64,000 bases of DNA from Verrucomicrobiota bacterium (GTDB lineage: Bacteria; Verrucomicrobiota; Verrucomicrobiia; Limisphaerales; PALSA-1396): contig JACQFP010000038.1 of the NCBI GenBank assembly GCA_016200005.1, forward strand, positions 1 to 64,000, read 5' to 3'. The stretch's first letter is position 1. Every line of letters begins with the position of its first letter. The translations under genes were made by a program, and so were the position numbers. The notes under the pieces are model-generated. The model saw only the letters and a program-made list of their open reading frames with translations, was not told where the DNA came from and did no database searches. Positions 36,552-46,270 of the stretch are shown piece by piece.

Positions 36552-37112
36552 TCAGCGTTTCAGCAATTCGGCCACATCCACTGCGACGTCGGGGAAGGCT
36601 TGTGGTTTGGCTTTGTCGCCCGCGCGCAGGATGGTTTTTGATCCATAGCCCGGGAAGTGCGGTTCGCGATAAACTTCAATTGTTTCATCGTTGAGGTTAA
36701 CAAGCCACACCTCCGTAATGCCCGCGCGTCCGTAGGCGGGAAGTTTTTCTTCGCGGTCAGTCACCAGCGAAGTGTCAGAAACTTCGATCAGCAAGTACAC
36801 ATGCTCCGGTTGCGGATGGCGCTTCCGGTAAAAGTCGGAGGACGGCTTGAGTAATACCAAGTCCGGCTGCGGTTCGGAATGATCGTCCAAACGCACCGGG
36901 TTCTGAACCGCCGTCATCCATCGCCCTTTGGAGGCCGCGGTGAAGCTTTCGATCAGATAATTGGTTACGCCTCCATGAAAAGGGCCAATCGGTGACATAT
37001 CAATAATTTCTCCATTGAGCAGTTCCACGCGCGCGTCCGGCCTGAGCACGCCGGTTTCCGCCATGCGGTAGTACTCCTTTACGCTGAAACGATGTTTGGT
37101 CGGCGCAAGCAT
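36552..37112 (-). CDS. Uma2-family (DUF820) putative nuclease-fold protein
   Basis: 186 residues, the usual length. The PD-(D/E)XK-type residues lie in VELLNGEIIDMSPIG, VRLDDHSEPQPDLVLLKP (the D of QPDLVL) and VYLLIEVSDTSLVTDREEK (E then K). Uma2 genes are numerous in Cyanobacteria and Verrucomicrobia; their role is not established. The gene starts 17 bp after the trpB stop on the same strand. Confidence 0.88.
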   Translation of the reverse strand: MLAPTKHRFSVKEYYRMAETGVLRPDARVELLNGEIIDMSPIGPFHGGVTNYLIESFTAASKGRWMTAVQNPVRLDDHSEPQPDLVLLKPSSDFYRKRHPQPEHVYLLIEVSDTSLVTDREEKLPAYGRAGITEVWLVNLNDETIEVYREPHFPGYGSKTILRAGDKAKPQAFPDVAVDVAELLKR

Positions 37113-37129
37113 GACTTCACTTTAACCAA

Positions 37130-38344
37130 TCATTTCGGCGTCTGCAATCCCATCTTCGCCGCCACCTGCGCAACGTCTTTGTCACCGCGACCGGAGAGGT
37201 TCACGATGATGAGCGCGTCCTTGCTCATCTTCGGCGCGTGTTGGATAACCTCGGCAATGGCGTGGGCGGATTCGAGCGCGGGAATAATTCCTTCCAGCCG
37301 TGCGAGTTTGAAGAAAGCTTCGAGCGCTTTGTCGTCGGTGGCGTAGGTGTATTCGACGCGCTTTTGATCGCACAACCAGGCGTGTTCCGGGCCGACAGCG
37401 GCGTAATCGAGTCCGGCGCTGACGCTGTGGGTGAGTTGAATCTGGCCAAACTCATCCTGCAACAGAAACGAGCGCGTGCCTTGCAAAACGCCAAGCGAGC
37501 CGCCTTGAAACCGCGCCGCGTGTTTGTTCGGAATGATGCCTTCGCCCCCCGCCTCGACACCGACCATCTTCACAGACTTGTCTTCGAGAAACGGATAAAA
37601 GAGGCCCATTGCGTTCGAGCCGCCTCCGACGCAGGCAACGAGCAAATCGGGCAGGCGCTCCTCCTTTTCCAGAATCTGCCGACGTGCTTCATCGCCGATG
37701 ACGCGCTGGAAATTCCGCACCATGAGCGGATACGGATGCGCACCATAGACCGTTCCGAGGATGTAGTGCGTCGTCCGCACGTTGGTGACCCAGTCGCGCA
37801 TGGCTTCGTTGATGGCTTCCTTCAACGTTTTCTGTCCGGCTTCGACCGGCACCACTTCCGCGCCGAGCATTTTCATGCGAAAGACATTCAGCGCCTGCCG
37901 TTCGCAATCCACTGCACCCATATAGATAACGCACTTGAATCCGAACATGGCCGCGACGGTGGCTGTGGCGACGCCGTGCTGGCCCGCGCCGGTTTCGGCG
38001 ATGATGCGCGTCTTGCCCATGCGTTTCGCGAGCAGAATCTGGCCGATGCAGTTGTTGATCTTGTGCGCGCCAGTGTGGAGCAAGTCTTCCCGCTTGAGAA
38101 AAATCTTCGCGCCGCCGAGCTCGCGCGTCAATCGCTCGGCGAAGTAAAGTGGCGTGGGGCGGCCACAGAATTCGCGCAAGTAGTAGTTCAATTCGCGCTG
38201 AAACTCCGGGTCTTGCTGCGAACGGAAATATTCCTCCTCCAGTTCCTGCAACGGATGCATCAACGTCTCCGGCACAAAACGTCCGCCGTAAGGACCGAAG
38301 TGGCCTTGGGCATCGGGCAATGTTTCACTGGTTGCTTTGCTCAT
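37130..38344 (-). CDS. trpB: Tryptophan synthase beta subunit
   Basis: 404 residues. It condenses indole with serine to give tryptophan with PLP. Signatures are [20 protein letters not shown], the PLP lysine in [20 protein letters not shown] (K of AHKIN), and the phosphate loop [16 protein letters not shown] trpA gene is not in the window. The gene lies in a minus-strand run trpF - methyltransferase - trpB - uma2. Confidence 0.98.
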   Translation of the reverse strand: MSKATSETLPDAQGHFGPYGGRFVPETLMHPLQELEEEYFRSQQDPEFQRELNYYLREFCGRPTPLYFAERLTRELGGAKIFLKREDLLHTGAHKINNCIGQILLAKRMGKTRIIAETGAGQHGVATATVAAMFGFKCVIYMGAVDCERQALNVFRMKMLGAEVVPVEAGQKTLKEAINEAMRDWVTNVRTTHYILGTVYGAHPYPLMVRNFQRVIGDEARRQILEKEERLPDLLVACVGGGSNAMGLFYPFLEDKSVKMVGVEAGGEGIIPNKHAARFQGGSLGVLQGTRSFLLQDEFGQIQLTHSVSAGLDYAAVGPEHAWLCDQKRVEYTYATDDKALEAFFKLARLEGIIPALESAHAIAEVIQHAPKMSKDALIIVNLSGRGDKDVAQVAAKMGLQTPK

Positions 38345-38404
38345 GGTTCACAGCGTAACAGCCGGAGGGTCGGGAGTCGAGATCTGCGTGCAGCCGTGGA
38401 ACCT

Positions 38405-39427
38405 CTAACCCTCTTGCACGGCCACGAATGTGTAGGCGTTGAGATTGTGAGTCTCGTTGCAACCGATGCGCGAGCGCAGATACGAACCGATATGAAACAC
38501 CTGAACCGTAAAGCCCTCCTGCGTGAACAGCCCCTTCGTTTTCTCCATGCTCAGCATGTTCCAGTGGTAATCGTCCACCGGCCGCACGACGTGCTCGGGG
38601 ATTTCATCCATTTGGAAAAACCCGACGCAAATGCCGCGGCGCACGACGCGACAAATCTCTTTCACCGCGCTCTCCAGTCCCGACAGCGAGAGATGTTCGA
38701 ACAGGTCGTGAACGAAGCAAAAGTCGAAGGATTGGTCGGCTGAATTGATTTCAAAGATGTTGCCGACTTCAAATCGCACCCCTGGGAACATGGCTTGCGC
38801 GTTTTGGACGTTTTTCTCACACAGATCAATGCCTGTGTAGTCGATGCACCGCGCAATGCCGCAGGCGACGAGGAAGCGATAGTCGTTCGCCGAGCCACAA
38901 GCCGGCTCAAGCACCGAAATGCGTTGCGGTGTTTTGTGCGAGAGGACTTCATTCCAAATGCGAAGAAAAGCGTCGAGAGAGGTGTCGTTGCGCAATGACT
39001 CCCTCTCAGGTGCACGGGCGTTCGAAAGAAAATCTTCGATGTAGTTGGGGATTTGGCCCCCACAGGTCGAGGCGGGCAACGAACCGAAAGTCTGCACCAC
39101 CAAATGCGGAATGTCTGTACCTTCGGCGTTGTCCGCGCCGCGTTTCAGCGCGTAAAGAACCGCGCGCAATTCGTCGCTGTCGCCGGCACGTCGGCGCAGC
39201 TTGAGCAGCCAGTTCATGGCCGCGGCAAAACGAAGTTCTTCAGCGAGAACCGCCTGAATTTTCTCTCCGAGCAATGTGCCGAGCAGGAAATGACGAGACA
39301 GAATGCTCTGGACGTTGATGCGCGGGTCTTCCACGTCAGCGACCAGGTAGTTTTGCAGGAAGGGCGCCTCGTACTGCGACCACGAGCGGGAAAGTTTCTC
39401 TGTCTCTGCTTTGAGCGAATCGTTCAT
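38405..39427 (-). CDS. Class I SAM-dependent methyltransferase, unknown substrate
   Basis: 340 residues. An N-terminal helical region of about 140 residues (SWSQYEAPFLQNYLVADVED, LSRHFLLGTLLGEKIQ) precedes the methyltransferase core: ISVLEPACGSANDYRFLVAC (motif I), DYTGIDLCEKNVQNAQAMF, and FDFCFVHDLFEHLSLSGLES. The N-terminal part resembles small-molecule methyltransferases that act on lipids or sugars. It lies between trpF and trpB, but this does not prove a role in tryptophan synthesis. Confidence 0.8.
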   Translation of the reverse strand: MNDSLKAETEKLSRSWSQYEAPFLQNYLVADVEDPRINVQSILSRHFLLGTLLGEKIQAVLAEELRFAAAMNWLLKLRRRAGDSDELRAVLYALKRGADNAEGTDIPHLVVQTFGSLPASTCGGQIPNYIEDFLSNARAPERESLRNDTSLDAFLRIWNEVLSHKTPQRISVLEPACGSANDYRFLVACGIARCIDYTGIDLCEKNVQNAQAMFPGVRFEVGNIFEINSADQSFDFCFVHDLFEHLSLSGLESAVKEICRVVRRGICVGFFQMDEIPEHVVRPVDDYHWNMLSMEKTKGLFTQEGFTVQVFHIGSYLRSRIGCNETHNLNAYTFVAVQEG

Positions 39428-39456
39428 GGAATTCGATCCAGTTTCCTTGAGGCGAA

Positions 39457-40077
39457 TCAGGCTGCTCGCTTGGCGGCGGTGATGAATGCCCGCACCTTGG
39501 TGATGTCCTTCTTGCCCGGTGACGCTTCGACGCCACTCGAAACATCCACGCCGTAGGGTTCGACCTGGCGCACAGCATCGCCAACATTTTCAGGAGTCAA
39601 ACCGCCGGCGAGGAATATCGGCCTTCCGAATTTCTTGGCTTCAATCGCCAGATCCCAGTTGAAACTTTTTCCCGTCCCGCCGGATTTTCCGGCGACGTGA
39701 CTGTCGAGCAAGAACGCATCCGTTTTGTAACCCGGCAGCGCCCGTAGCGATTCTGCATCGCGAATACGGAAGGCCTTCATGCTCATCAAGCCGAATTGCC
39801 GGCAATACTCGGGAGTTTCCTCGCCATGAAACTGGAGGAGGTTCAATCCACAATCCCCGATGGCGCAGAAGACCAGTTCTTCGGGCGCATTCACAAAGAC
39901 GCCCACCTTGATGATGAACGGCGGCAACTGCCGCGCGATGTCCGCCGCGATCGCCAGAGACACATGGCGCGGGCTGGTTTCCACAAACATCAAACCCAAC
40001 GCGTCGGCGCCCGCCTCGGCCGCCGCCAGCGCGTCGGGAAGATTCGTAATGCCGCAGATTTTGACTTTTGGGCTCAT
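39457..40077 (-). CDS. trpF: Phosphoribosylanthranilate isomerase
   Basis: 206 residues from the ATG at 40077, the usual length. Family pattern: VKICGITNLPDALAAAEAGA, DALGLMFVETSPRHVS, LLQFHGEETPEYC, PIFLAGGLTPENVGDAV and GVDVSSGVEASPGKKD. It catalyses the Amadori step of tryptophan synthesis. It is the first gene of the trp run. Confidence 0.96.
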   Translation of the reverse strand: MSPKVKICGITNLPDALAAAEAGADALGLMFVETSPRHVSLAIAADIARQLPPFIIKVGVFVNAPEELVFCAIGDCGLNLLQFHGEETPEYCRQFGLMSMKAFRIRDAESLRALPGYKTDAFLLDSHVAGKSGGTGKSFNWDLAIEAKKFGRPIFLAGGLTPENVGDAVRQVEPYGVDVSSGVEASPGKKDITKVRAFITAAKRAA

Positions 40078-40197
40078 GTTCTCGTTGCCATCTAGCCTCA
40101 CTCTTAACCTAAGCGACAGATATTTTCAGGTGATTTCGTGGAGAAAGAGCATTTGCGCCGACTTCAATTTCATTTTATTCTCGTGCGCGCATGACCG

Positions 40198-40273
40198 GCT
40201 CCCGTAGCTCAAATGGATAGAGCAGCGGTTTCCTAAACCGTTGATCCCGGTTCAATTCCGGGCGGGAGTACCA
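40198..40273 (+). tRNA. tRNA-Arg (anticodon CCU)
   Basis: A complete cloverleaf: acceptor GCTCCCG / CGGGAGT, D-arm GCTC / GAGC, anticodon stem GCGGT / ACCGT with loop TTCCTAA (anticodon CCT at 40232-40234), T-arm CCCGG / CCGGG, and an encoded CCA at 40271-40273. Confidence 0.97.
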
Positions 40274-40400
40274 AAACCGGGCAACTTTTTGGGTAGTTTG
40301 ATCTCGGCGTCTGAGACCGTGAATACGAACGCCGCTTATCCAGTCAATAAGGATGATTAGTTGAATGAAACGTGCCCTTAAACTCCATTAGGAAAAACCT

Positions 40401-42596
40401 ATGAAAACTCCAATTCTCAAAGTCTGGCAGTTGGCGTTGTTGGCTGGTGGTGTCGCCGTTGTGGGCGTTTGTTTGAAAGTTATTGGCCAAACCACCCCGC
40501 CAGTGAGCACGCCACAGATCAATGCTGTGGCAAGTGGCTCCGTGTTGGTAGCGTCAACGAATGCGCTCGCGCTGGGCGAAGCCGGGCCAAACGAACTTTT
40601 CCCGCCTTCGACCAACAATCCTGCACCGCCCGAATTGAGAATTTCTCCCGATCTGGCCCAAGTCATAAAACTCGCGCAAGCCGGTTTGGGGGAGGATGTG
40701 ATGATGGCTTACATTACCAACTTCGTCCACGTCTTCGATCTTGGCTCGGACGAAATCATTTATCTGAACGACCTCGGCGTTCCCTCCTCCGTCATCACCG
40801 CCATGATCCAGCAGGACACCTCACCCGAAAGCGCTGCCCGCAAACTGGCAGGGAACGAACCCAGCCCACTCCCACCGGGCCTGGCACTGAATTCACCAGC
40901 CACTAATGTCTATCCCGCGCAACAAACACCGATTCCGCAGCCAGAAGAACTGCCCATCGAGTCAGCCGTTGAAGCTCCGCTGACGCCGACTTATGCCGGG
41001 ACTGATTATGCGCCGCAACCCGGGGCTGTCTCTTACTTCTATAACTCACTCGCGCCGTACGGCAATTGGGTCAACGTCAGCGGTTACGGTTTGTGCTGGC
41101 AGCCCACCGTCGTCTGTTTGAATCCAACCTGGCAGCCTTACTGCGACCGCGGACGTTGGATTTACAGCGATTGCGGCTGGTACTGGCTCTCGGACTATTC
41201 CTGGGGCTGGGCGCCGTTCCACTATGGCCGCTGGGTGTCGCACGCCAACTACGGCTGGGTTTGGTCGCCGGATTGCACCTGGGGACCAGCTTGGGTTTCG
41301 TGGCGGTATTCAAACGATTACTGTGGTTGGGCACCGCTGCCGCCCGAGGCCTGTTTTGCGCCCGGAGTCGGCTTCACGTTCCACAATCGCTCGGTGGGAT
41401 TCGGTTTTGAATTTGGACTGCGCGCCCACCACTATAATTTCATCCCCTTCGATCGCTTTTGTGATTACTCACCTTCCCGCTATCGGGTGTCGCCCGCGCA
41501 TGTCCAGACGGTCTTCAACCAGACGAAGTTCGTTAACAAAATCAGAATCAAAGGAAACAACAACAACGTCGTCATCAACGAAGGTATCGATCCTGCGCAC
41601 GTGGCCGCCGTCACCCGCACGGAAATCCGCAAGGTCGCCATCCGCGATACCCCGGCGCCCGCCGGCCGGATCATCAAATTCGATCATCTGGACAGGGAGG
41701 GCAGCAAACCGGTGGTCTATCGCCCGCAATTGCCCTCGCCGTCCCCTGCCCGGCCTGCGGCCTCCGGCGGACGCGCCCGTCTTGAGAATCGAGATAGAGC
41801 CACAGCTCCGAACAAATCTGTCACAACTCGTCTGGCAATCAGCCGCAGCGACACCACCGTCACCTCCCGCAGCGATTTAGCCGGTTCTTCCCGTGGCAAC
41901 AGGACGAACCCGCGCGTTGCAACGCCACAGAATCTCGCGGAATTAACTTCGCCGTCGGAAAATCAAAGGCCCCGCGTGTCCGTCACCCGTTCCAGCAACG
42001 GCCTGACAATTCGCGGTGAACCGCGCCGCGCGCCGTACACGCCCTCCACAGCCGCTACCGCTGACATTGGCCAAACCGTGAATAACCGATCCCCGAGAGG
42101 CGATGAATCGGCGCGGGCGATTGGATCGCGAAATCAATCTCAGGCAGAGCCGGCGCCACGGCAAGCGCAAGCATTTGCGCCTGTGCGGCCCGCGCCGCAT
42201 CACGCGCCAGAACCAATGCGAGTCGAACGCCAGCAACCACGTTCCTTCCGAGACGGTTCATCCGCGCCACAAGCTGCGCCGGTCAGGCCGCAATTCAATC
42301 CGCCGGGGCAAGCGCCTTCCCAACCCGTGTACGCTCAGCCCGCCCGCCCGCAGTTCAACCCGGCTCCGCCTGCGTATTCGCAGCCCAACCAGGTGGAACA
42401 TCGAAATAACTTCCAAGCCCGGTCGCAGTTTGCCCGGTCAGAGTATTCGCCGCGACCGGCGCAACCGGCGTATTCGCCGCCACCGTCGCAACCGTCATTC
42501 GCGCCTGCACCCCAGCACTCGCAACGCCAGGAAGCTCCGCGCGGAAATTCTCAACCCGCATCGCAAAATTCCGATCGAGGGGACCGCAAACGCTGA
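40401..42596 (+). CDS. Exported DUF6600-like protein with Pro/Gln-rich tail
   Basis: 731 residues with a signal peptide (WQLALLAGGVAVVGVCLKVI). The central part (about residues 200-330) is rich in Trp and Tyr in the DUF6600 manner: YNSLAPYGNWVNVSGYGLCW, GWYWLSDYSWGWAPFHYGRW, YGWVWSPDCTWGPAWVSWRY. The last 250 residues are low-complexity Pro/Gln/Arg/Ser with YSPRPAQPAYSPPPSQPSF-type repeats. Such proteins are common in Verrucomicrobia and of unknown function, possibly envelope-bound. It follows tRNA-Arg on the same strand. Confidence 0.7.
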   Translation: MKTPILKVWQLALLAGGVAVVGVCLKVIGQTTPPVSTPQINAVASGSVLVASTNALALGEAGPNELFPPSTNNPAPPELRISPDLAQVIKLAQAGLGEDVMMAYITNFVHVFDLGSDEIIYLNDLGVPSSVITAMIQQDTSPESAARKLAGNEPSPLPPGLALNSPATNVYPAQQTPIPQPEELPIESAVEAPLTPTYAGTDYAPQPGAVSYFYNSLAPYGNWVNVSGYGLCWQPTVVCLNPTWQPYCDRGRWIYSDCGWYWLSDYSWGWAPFHYGRWVSHANYGWVWSPDCTWGPAWVSWRYSNDYCGWAPLPPEACFAPGVGFTFHNRSVGFGFEFGLRAHHYNFIPFDRFCDYSPSRYRVSPAHVQTVFNQTKFVNKIRIKGNNNNVVINEGIDPAHVAAVTRTEIRKVAIRDTPAPAGRIIKFDHLDREGSKPVVYRPQLPSPSPARPAASGGRARLENRDRATAPNKSVTTRLAISRSDTTVTSRSDLAGSSRGNRTNPRVATPQNLAELTSPSENQRPRVSVTRSSNGLTIRGEPRRAPYTPSTAATADIGQTVNNRSPRGDESARAIGSRNQSQAEPAPRQAQAFAPVRPAPHHAPEPMRVERQQPRSFRDGSSAPQAAPVRPQFNPPGQAPSQPVYAQPARPQFNPAPPAYSQPNQVEHRNNFQARSQFARSEYSPRPAQPAYSPPPSQPSFAPAPQHSQRQEAPRGNSQPASQNSDRGDRKR

Positions 42597-42619
42597 GTTC
42601 CCTTCGGTTACGACTGGTT

Positions 42620-43591
42620 ATGAAGCTACCACAGTTCAACCAAGCGAACCCTTGTCTCCTGATTTCGCCGTTGCTCGTCATTATTTGTTCGTCGGTTCAA
42701 CTGCACGCTTCAAACCCGACGAATATTTATTCTACCGGTTTTGAAGCTGCCGAGGCTTACAACCGCAACTTCGATCTGGTCGGCCAAAATGGCTGGGTTG
42801 GCGCCGGTTCGGGCGGCAATGGACTGGTGACAAATTTCTTTCCGGGCCTCGGGCAACAAGCCTACATCGGTTTCGCCCCGCCCAATCCCGGATATGACAT
42901 GCTGAACGTCTGGCGTCCGATCAACCTAGTGCCGGACCTTACCAACCGGCCCATCGTCAAATTTTCAGTCATGATGGAGATCGACGACTCCACCAATGGG
43001 CAGTACGACGATTTCTATTGGAGCGTTTACAACGCGCAAGGACACCGGTTGTTCACCCTCGACTTCGACAACTTCAACACGCGGATTTATTACGCGCTGG
43101 ATGATACGAATGGCTTCATCAGCACCGGCAAATTTTTCACGAACAACCGGCCCCATTCACTGGTCATCGCCATGAATTTTACCTCAAACAAGTGGAGCGC
43201 CACACTCGACGCCAATCTACTCGTCACGAACAAATCAATCACGAAGGTCGGCGCGTCGCTCAACCTCGGTGATGTGGACGCCGTATGGTTCATTTTTACG
43301 CCCGGTGCGCCCGGCAACAATTTCATGCTCTTCGACAACTATCAGATCACCGCGGAATCCCTCCTTCCCACGCCCGTCCGCCTGCAATCCTTGGGCCGCA
43401 CAGGCGATGGACAATTCATCCTGCGCCTGACTGGCGATGCCGGTTGCAGCTATGTCATTGAAGGCACGACCAATCTGGTCAACTGGAGCGCGCTCAAAAC
43501 CAACAACGCCACTGATGGCACATTTGATTTTGTGGATTCGGCGGCGACGAATTTCTCACGGCGCTTCTATCGGGCGCGGCAGGTGCCGTGA
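42620..43591 (+). CDS. Secreted protein with a Verrucomicrobia-type C-terminal module
   Basis: 323 residues with a signal peptide (PCLLISPLLVIICSSVQLHA). The middle looks like a lectin-type beta sandwich (FEAAEAYNRNFDLVGQNGWV, MLFDNYQITAE). The C-terminus has YVIEGTTNLVNWSALKT and SRRFYRARQVP, the same pattern as the end of the protein at 17493-21542. It probably binds a sugar or the cell surface. Its stop overlaps the upstream limit of ruvC. Confidence 0.65.
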   Translation: MKLPQFNQANPCLLISPLLVIICSSVQLHASNPTNIYSTGFEAAEAYNRNFDLVGQNGWVGAGSGGNGLVTNFFPGLGQQAYIGFAPPNPGYDMLNVWRPINLVPDLTNRPIVKFSVMMEIDDSTNGQYDDFYWSVYNAQGHRLFTLDFDNFNTRIYYALDDTNGFISTGKFFTNNRPHSLVIAMNFTSNKWSATLDANLLVTNKSITKVGASLNLGDVDAVWFIFTPGAPGNNFMLFDNYQITAESLLPTPVRLQSLGRTGDGQFILRLTGDAGCSYVIEGTTNLVNWSALKTNNATDGTFDFVDSAATNFSRRFYRARQVP

Positions 43592-43671
43592 TGGGAGTGT
43601 TTCATCGTGATTTGCCTCACCGCTCCCGCGTTTCTGCTTTGCAACGCGTTTCGCTTTGGCAATATCGCCGC

Positions 43672-44280
43672 ATGGGCATCACCCCGCAGCAATTTGAGCA
43701 GATGAGAAGCCGCGTCGGCGGTTGGCGGCGCGGCGTGGCGCCGGTTTTGGAATCCAGTTTTCGCCCGACCGCCGCCGCCAACTCCGTCATTCTCGGCATC
43801 GACCCTTCGTTACGCGGCACCGGCTACGGCGTGATTCGTCTCTCCAAACCGCATCCCCAAACGCTGGCGCACGGGACCATCGCCTGCCCCGTAAATTGGG
43901 AACATTCCCGTTGCCTGGTGAAGATCGCCGAAACATTGCGCGAAGTGCTTCGTCAACATCGCCCCGGCGTGTGCGTGGTGGAGGGACTCTTCTACGCGCA
44001 AAACCTGCAAACCGCCCTGATCATGGGCGAGGCGCGCGGCGCCGTGATGGTAGTGGCGGCGGAAGCGGGCCTGGAGATTTACGAAATCGCGCCGCGCAAA
44101 GTGAAACAGGCCATCGTCGGTTACGGCGCTGCGCAAAAACTCGCCGTTGCTAAAATGGTGCAGCGCTTGTTGCACCTCTCCACGCCGCCCGCGCCCGACG
44201 CCGCCGATGCCCTCGCCCTCGCGCTGGCGCATGCGCAGCAAAACGGGCGCTACACTTTCTCGGCGCCGAAGAAGATTTAA
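43672..44280 (+). CDS. ruvC: Crossover junction endodeoxyribonuclease RuvC
   Basis: 202 residues from ATG 43672; the frame is open from 43588, so the start could be earlier. Catalytic acids are in ILGIDPSLRGTGYGVI (D), VVEGLFYAQNLQTALIMGEA (E), and the pair in PDAADALALALAHA (D, D). RuvC cuts Holliday junctions. Even from 43672 there are about 37 extra residues before the nuclease core. It is coupled to ruvA by TAATG. Confidence 0.93.
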   Translation: MGITPQQFEQMRSRVGGWRRGVAPVLESSFRPTAAANSVILGIDPSLRGTGYGVIRLSKPHPQTLAHGTIACPVNWEHSRCLVKIAETLREVLRQHRPGVCVVEGLFYAQNLQTALIMGEARGAVMVVAAEAGLEIYEIAPRKVKQAIVGYGAAQKLAVAKMVQRLLHLSTPPAPDAADALALALAHAQQNGRYTFSAPKKI

Positions 44281-44885
44281 TGATCACATTTCTCCACGGC
44301 AAACTCGTCGAAGCGCTGCCGACCCAGGTGATCGTCGAAGTCCACGGCGTCGGCTACGAAGCGCTCATCCCGCTGTCGTCCTTCGACAAGCTGCCCGCGC
44401 CGGGCGGTGAGGTGAAACTGCTCACGCATCTGGTCGTGCGCGAAGATGCCCACGTCCTCTACGGCTTCATGACTGTAGGCGAGCGCGAATTGTTCCGCAT
44501 GCTCATCAATACCGTCAGCGGCATCGGCCCGAAAATCGCGCTCAACATTCTGAGCGGCATGAACGCGGTTGCGTTTCGCGGCGCGGTGGCGAAAGGCGAC
44601 GTCAAATCGCTTTCGCAAATTTCCGGCGTCGGCAAAAAAACCGCCGAGCGCATCGTGGTTGAATTGCGGGACAAGGTCGGCGCCGCGGGCGCGTGGGAAG
44701 CCAGCAGCGCGCAACGCGCCCTGTCGCCCGCCGATCAAAAGATCAACGACGCGGTGCTGGCTTTGATTGCGCTTGGCTTCAAGCAAATTGACGCGCATGA
44801 CGCCGTCCGCGCCGCGCAAAGTTCGCTGGGAGTGGATGCAACCGTCGAAGATCTGGTCCGCGCATGTTTGAAAAAGGGAGCATGA
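44280..44885 (+). CDS. ruvA: Holliday junction branch migration protein RuvA
   Basis: 201 residues, full length. The OB domain is MITFLHGKLVEALPTQVIVE, HGVGYEALIPLSSFDKLP; helix-hairpin-helix repeats are TVSGIGPKIALNILSG and QISGVGKKTAERIVVELRDK; the C-terminal domain that contacts RuvB begins at DQKINDAVLALIALGFKQID. ruvB is not in the window. It overlaps the next gene by ATGA. Confidence 0.97.
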   Translation: MITFLHGKLVEALPTQVIVEVHGVGYEALIPLSSFDKLPAPGGEVKLLTHLVVREDAHVLYGFMTVGERELFRMLINTVSGIGPKIALNILSGMNAVAFRGAVAKGDVKSLSQISGVGKKTAERIVVELRDKVGAAGAWEASSAQRALSPADQKINDAVLALIALGFKQIDAHDAVRAAQSSLGVDATVEDLVRACLKKGA

Positions 44886-45592
44886 CTGTGGTCGAAAAAG
44901 CCGCCGTGACGCCAATACGAAAATCCGGAGTTGTCATTCCGAATTCGACGAAATGGCACCAGCGGGTGGCCGCGCGGATGATCTGGGTTCTGCTTCGTGG
45001 CCTCGCAGCAACATTGCGCTATCATTGGCAGGATCGCTCCGGTCTTTGTTCCACGCCACCCGTCGGGCAGGCAATTTACTGCATCTGGCACAATCGACTT
45101 TCGCTTTCCATGGCGGCTTACCAGGAATACATCCAGCCGCGCACGGAAGCCCGTGGTCTTGCGGCGCTGGTCAGCGCCAGCCGGGACGGAGGAATGCTGG
45201 CGGGCGTCCTGGAATGTTTTGGCGTGCAACCGGTGCGCGGCTCCTCCAGCCGTCGCGGGCCACAGGCATTGCTTGAATTGACCTCGTGGGCGGAGCGCGG
45301 CTACGACCTCGCGATTACTCCCGACGGTCCGCGCGGGCCGCGTTACATCGTCCAGGAGGGCGTGATGTCCCTGGCCCAACTTACCGGCCTGCCCATCGTG
45401 CCGTTTTCTTTTTGCGCGCACCGGAAAATCCAGATGAAAAGCTGGGATCGTTTTCAGATTCCACTGCCCTTTTCGCGTTGTGAGATGATCCTGGAAAAAC
45501 CAGTTTGCGTTCCACGCAACGCCACGAGTGAAGAACGCGCGGCGTTGCGTCAACAACTTCAGCAGGCGTTGGCGGACATTACGAGAGATTGA
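44882..45592 (+). CDS. DUF374 lysophospholipid-acyltransferase-like protein
   Basis: 236 residues from the ATG at 44882 (the frame extends back into ruvA). DUF374 pattern: YCIWHNRLSLSM, LAALVSASRDGGMLAGVLEC, VRGSSSRRGPQALLELTSWA, and LAITPDGPRGPRYIVQEGVM. The family resembles LpxL/WaaM-type acyltransferases that build the outer membrane; the acceptor is unknown. It is translationally coupled to ruvA, forming ruvC-ruvA-DUF374. Confidence 0.88.
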   Translation: MTVVEKAAVTPIRKSGVVIPNSTKWHQRVAARMIWVLLRGLAATLRYHWQDRSGLCSTPPVGQAIYCIWHNRLSLSMAAYQEYIQPRTEARGLAALVSASRDGGMLAGVLECFGVQPVRGSSSRRGPQALLELTSWAERGYDLAITPDGPRGPRYIVQEGVMSLAQLTGLPIVPFSFCAHRKIQMKSWDRFQIPLPFSRCEMILEKPVCVPRNATSEERAALRQQLQQALADITRD

Positions 45593-45598
45593 GTGGCC

Positions 45599-46159
45599 TC
45601 ACTCCTTCGGTTTGAAGAGCGGTCGATACTGTTCGGCACGGCGAACCACTGCACGAACGTATTTGCGCGTCCCGCCAAAATCAATCGCTTCGACGAATAT
45701 CGCGCTGTTGGTAGCGGCTGACGCTTTGTTCCAGCGCAGAACATTGCTCCGACCCGCGTTGTAATCGGCCAGCGCGTAGTGCAGCGGGTTGTCCGTCCGT
45801 TCGTAACGTTTCAACAGTTTCCGCAGATACCAGGCGCCGGCGAGCGTGTTGGTGCCGGGATCGAGCAGATGTGCGGTCGAAAACGCATTGAGTCTTTCCG
45901 CCTGTGCCCACTCCTTCGCCGCCGTCTCGCGCACCTGCATCAGTCCGAATTCTCCCGCCTTGCCGTGGGCCTTCGGATTGAATCGGCTTTCGCGCCACAC
46001 AACCGCTTTGACCAGCGCCGGTTCAACCCCGTAACGGCGCGCCGCGGCCAGAATCACCGCGTCCTGACTGTGGTCGCGCCAGTCGTACCAGCGCCAATAG
46101 CCGATGCCTCCGACAACGAGGATGAAGGCAAACGCCAAACCGAGCCAGCGGAATTTCAC
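45599..46159 (-). CDS. Lytic transglycosylase (SLT domain)
   Basis: 186 residues with an N-terminal membrane anchor (WLGLAFAFILVVGGIGYWRW). The SLT domain has the catalytic Glu in VKAVVWRESRFNPKAHGKAG, then EFGLMQVRETAAKEWA, NTLAGAWYLRKLLKRY and YALADYNAGRSNVLRW. It cleaves peptidoglycan glycan chains in the periplasm. It is convergent with the acyltransferase gene. Confidence 0.92.
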   Translation of the reverse strand: MKFRWLGLAFAFILVVGGIGYWRWYDWRDHSQDAVILAAARRYGVEPALVKAVVWRESRFNPKAHGKAGEFGLMQVRETAAKEWAQAERLNAFSTAHLLDPGTNTLAGAWYLRKLLKRYERTDNPLHYALADYNAGRSNVLRWNKASAATNSAIFVEAIDFGGTRKYVRAVVRRAEQYRPLFKPKE

Positions 46160-46175
46160 GGCGCAGTTTTAACGG

Positions 46176-46269
46176 GAAATTAAAAATTAAAAATGTAAAA
46201 TTAACACTTTCGGCAGGTGGCATGGAGGTTTTCCTTTTTAATTTTGAATTTCTAACTTTGAATTGCCGA
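46176..46269. repeat. Inverted pair of heptad arrays (AAAATTA type) before priA
   Basis: The left arm 46176-46203 is GAAATTA, AAAATTA, AAAATGT, AAAATTA. The right arm 46235-46269 is TTTTTAA, TTTTGAA, TTTCTAA, CTTTGAA, TTGCCGA. The arms are reverse complements and lie between the transglycosylase and priA starts. Confidence 0.8.
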
Positions 46270-46270
46270 A

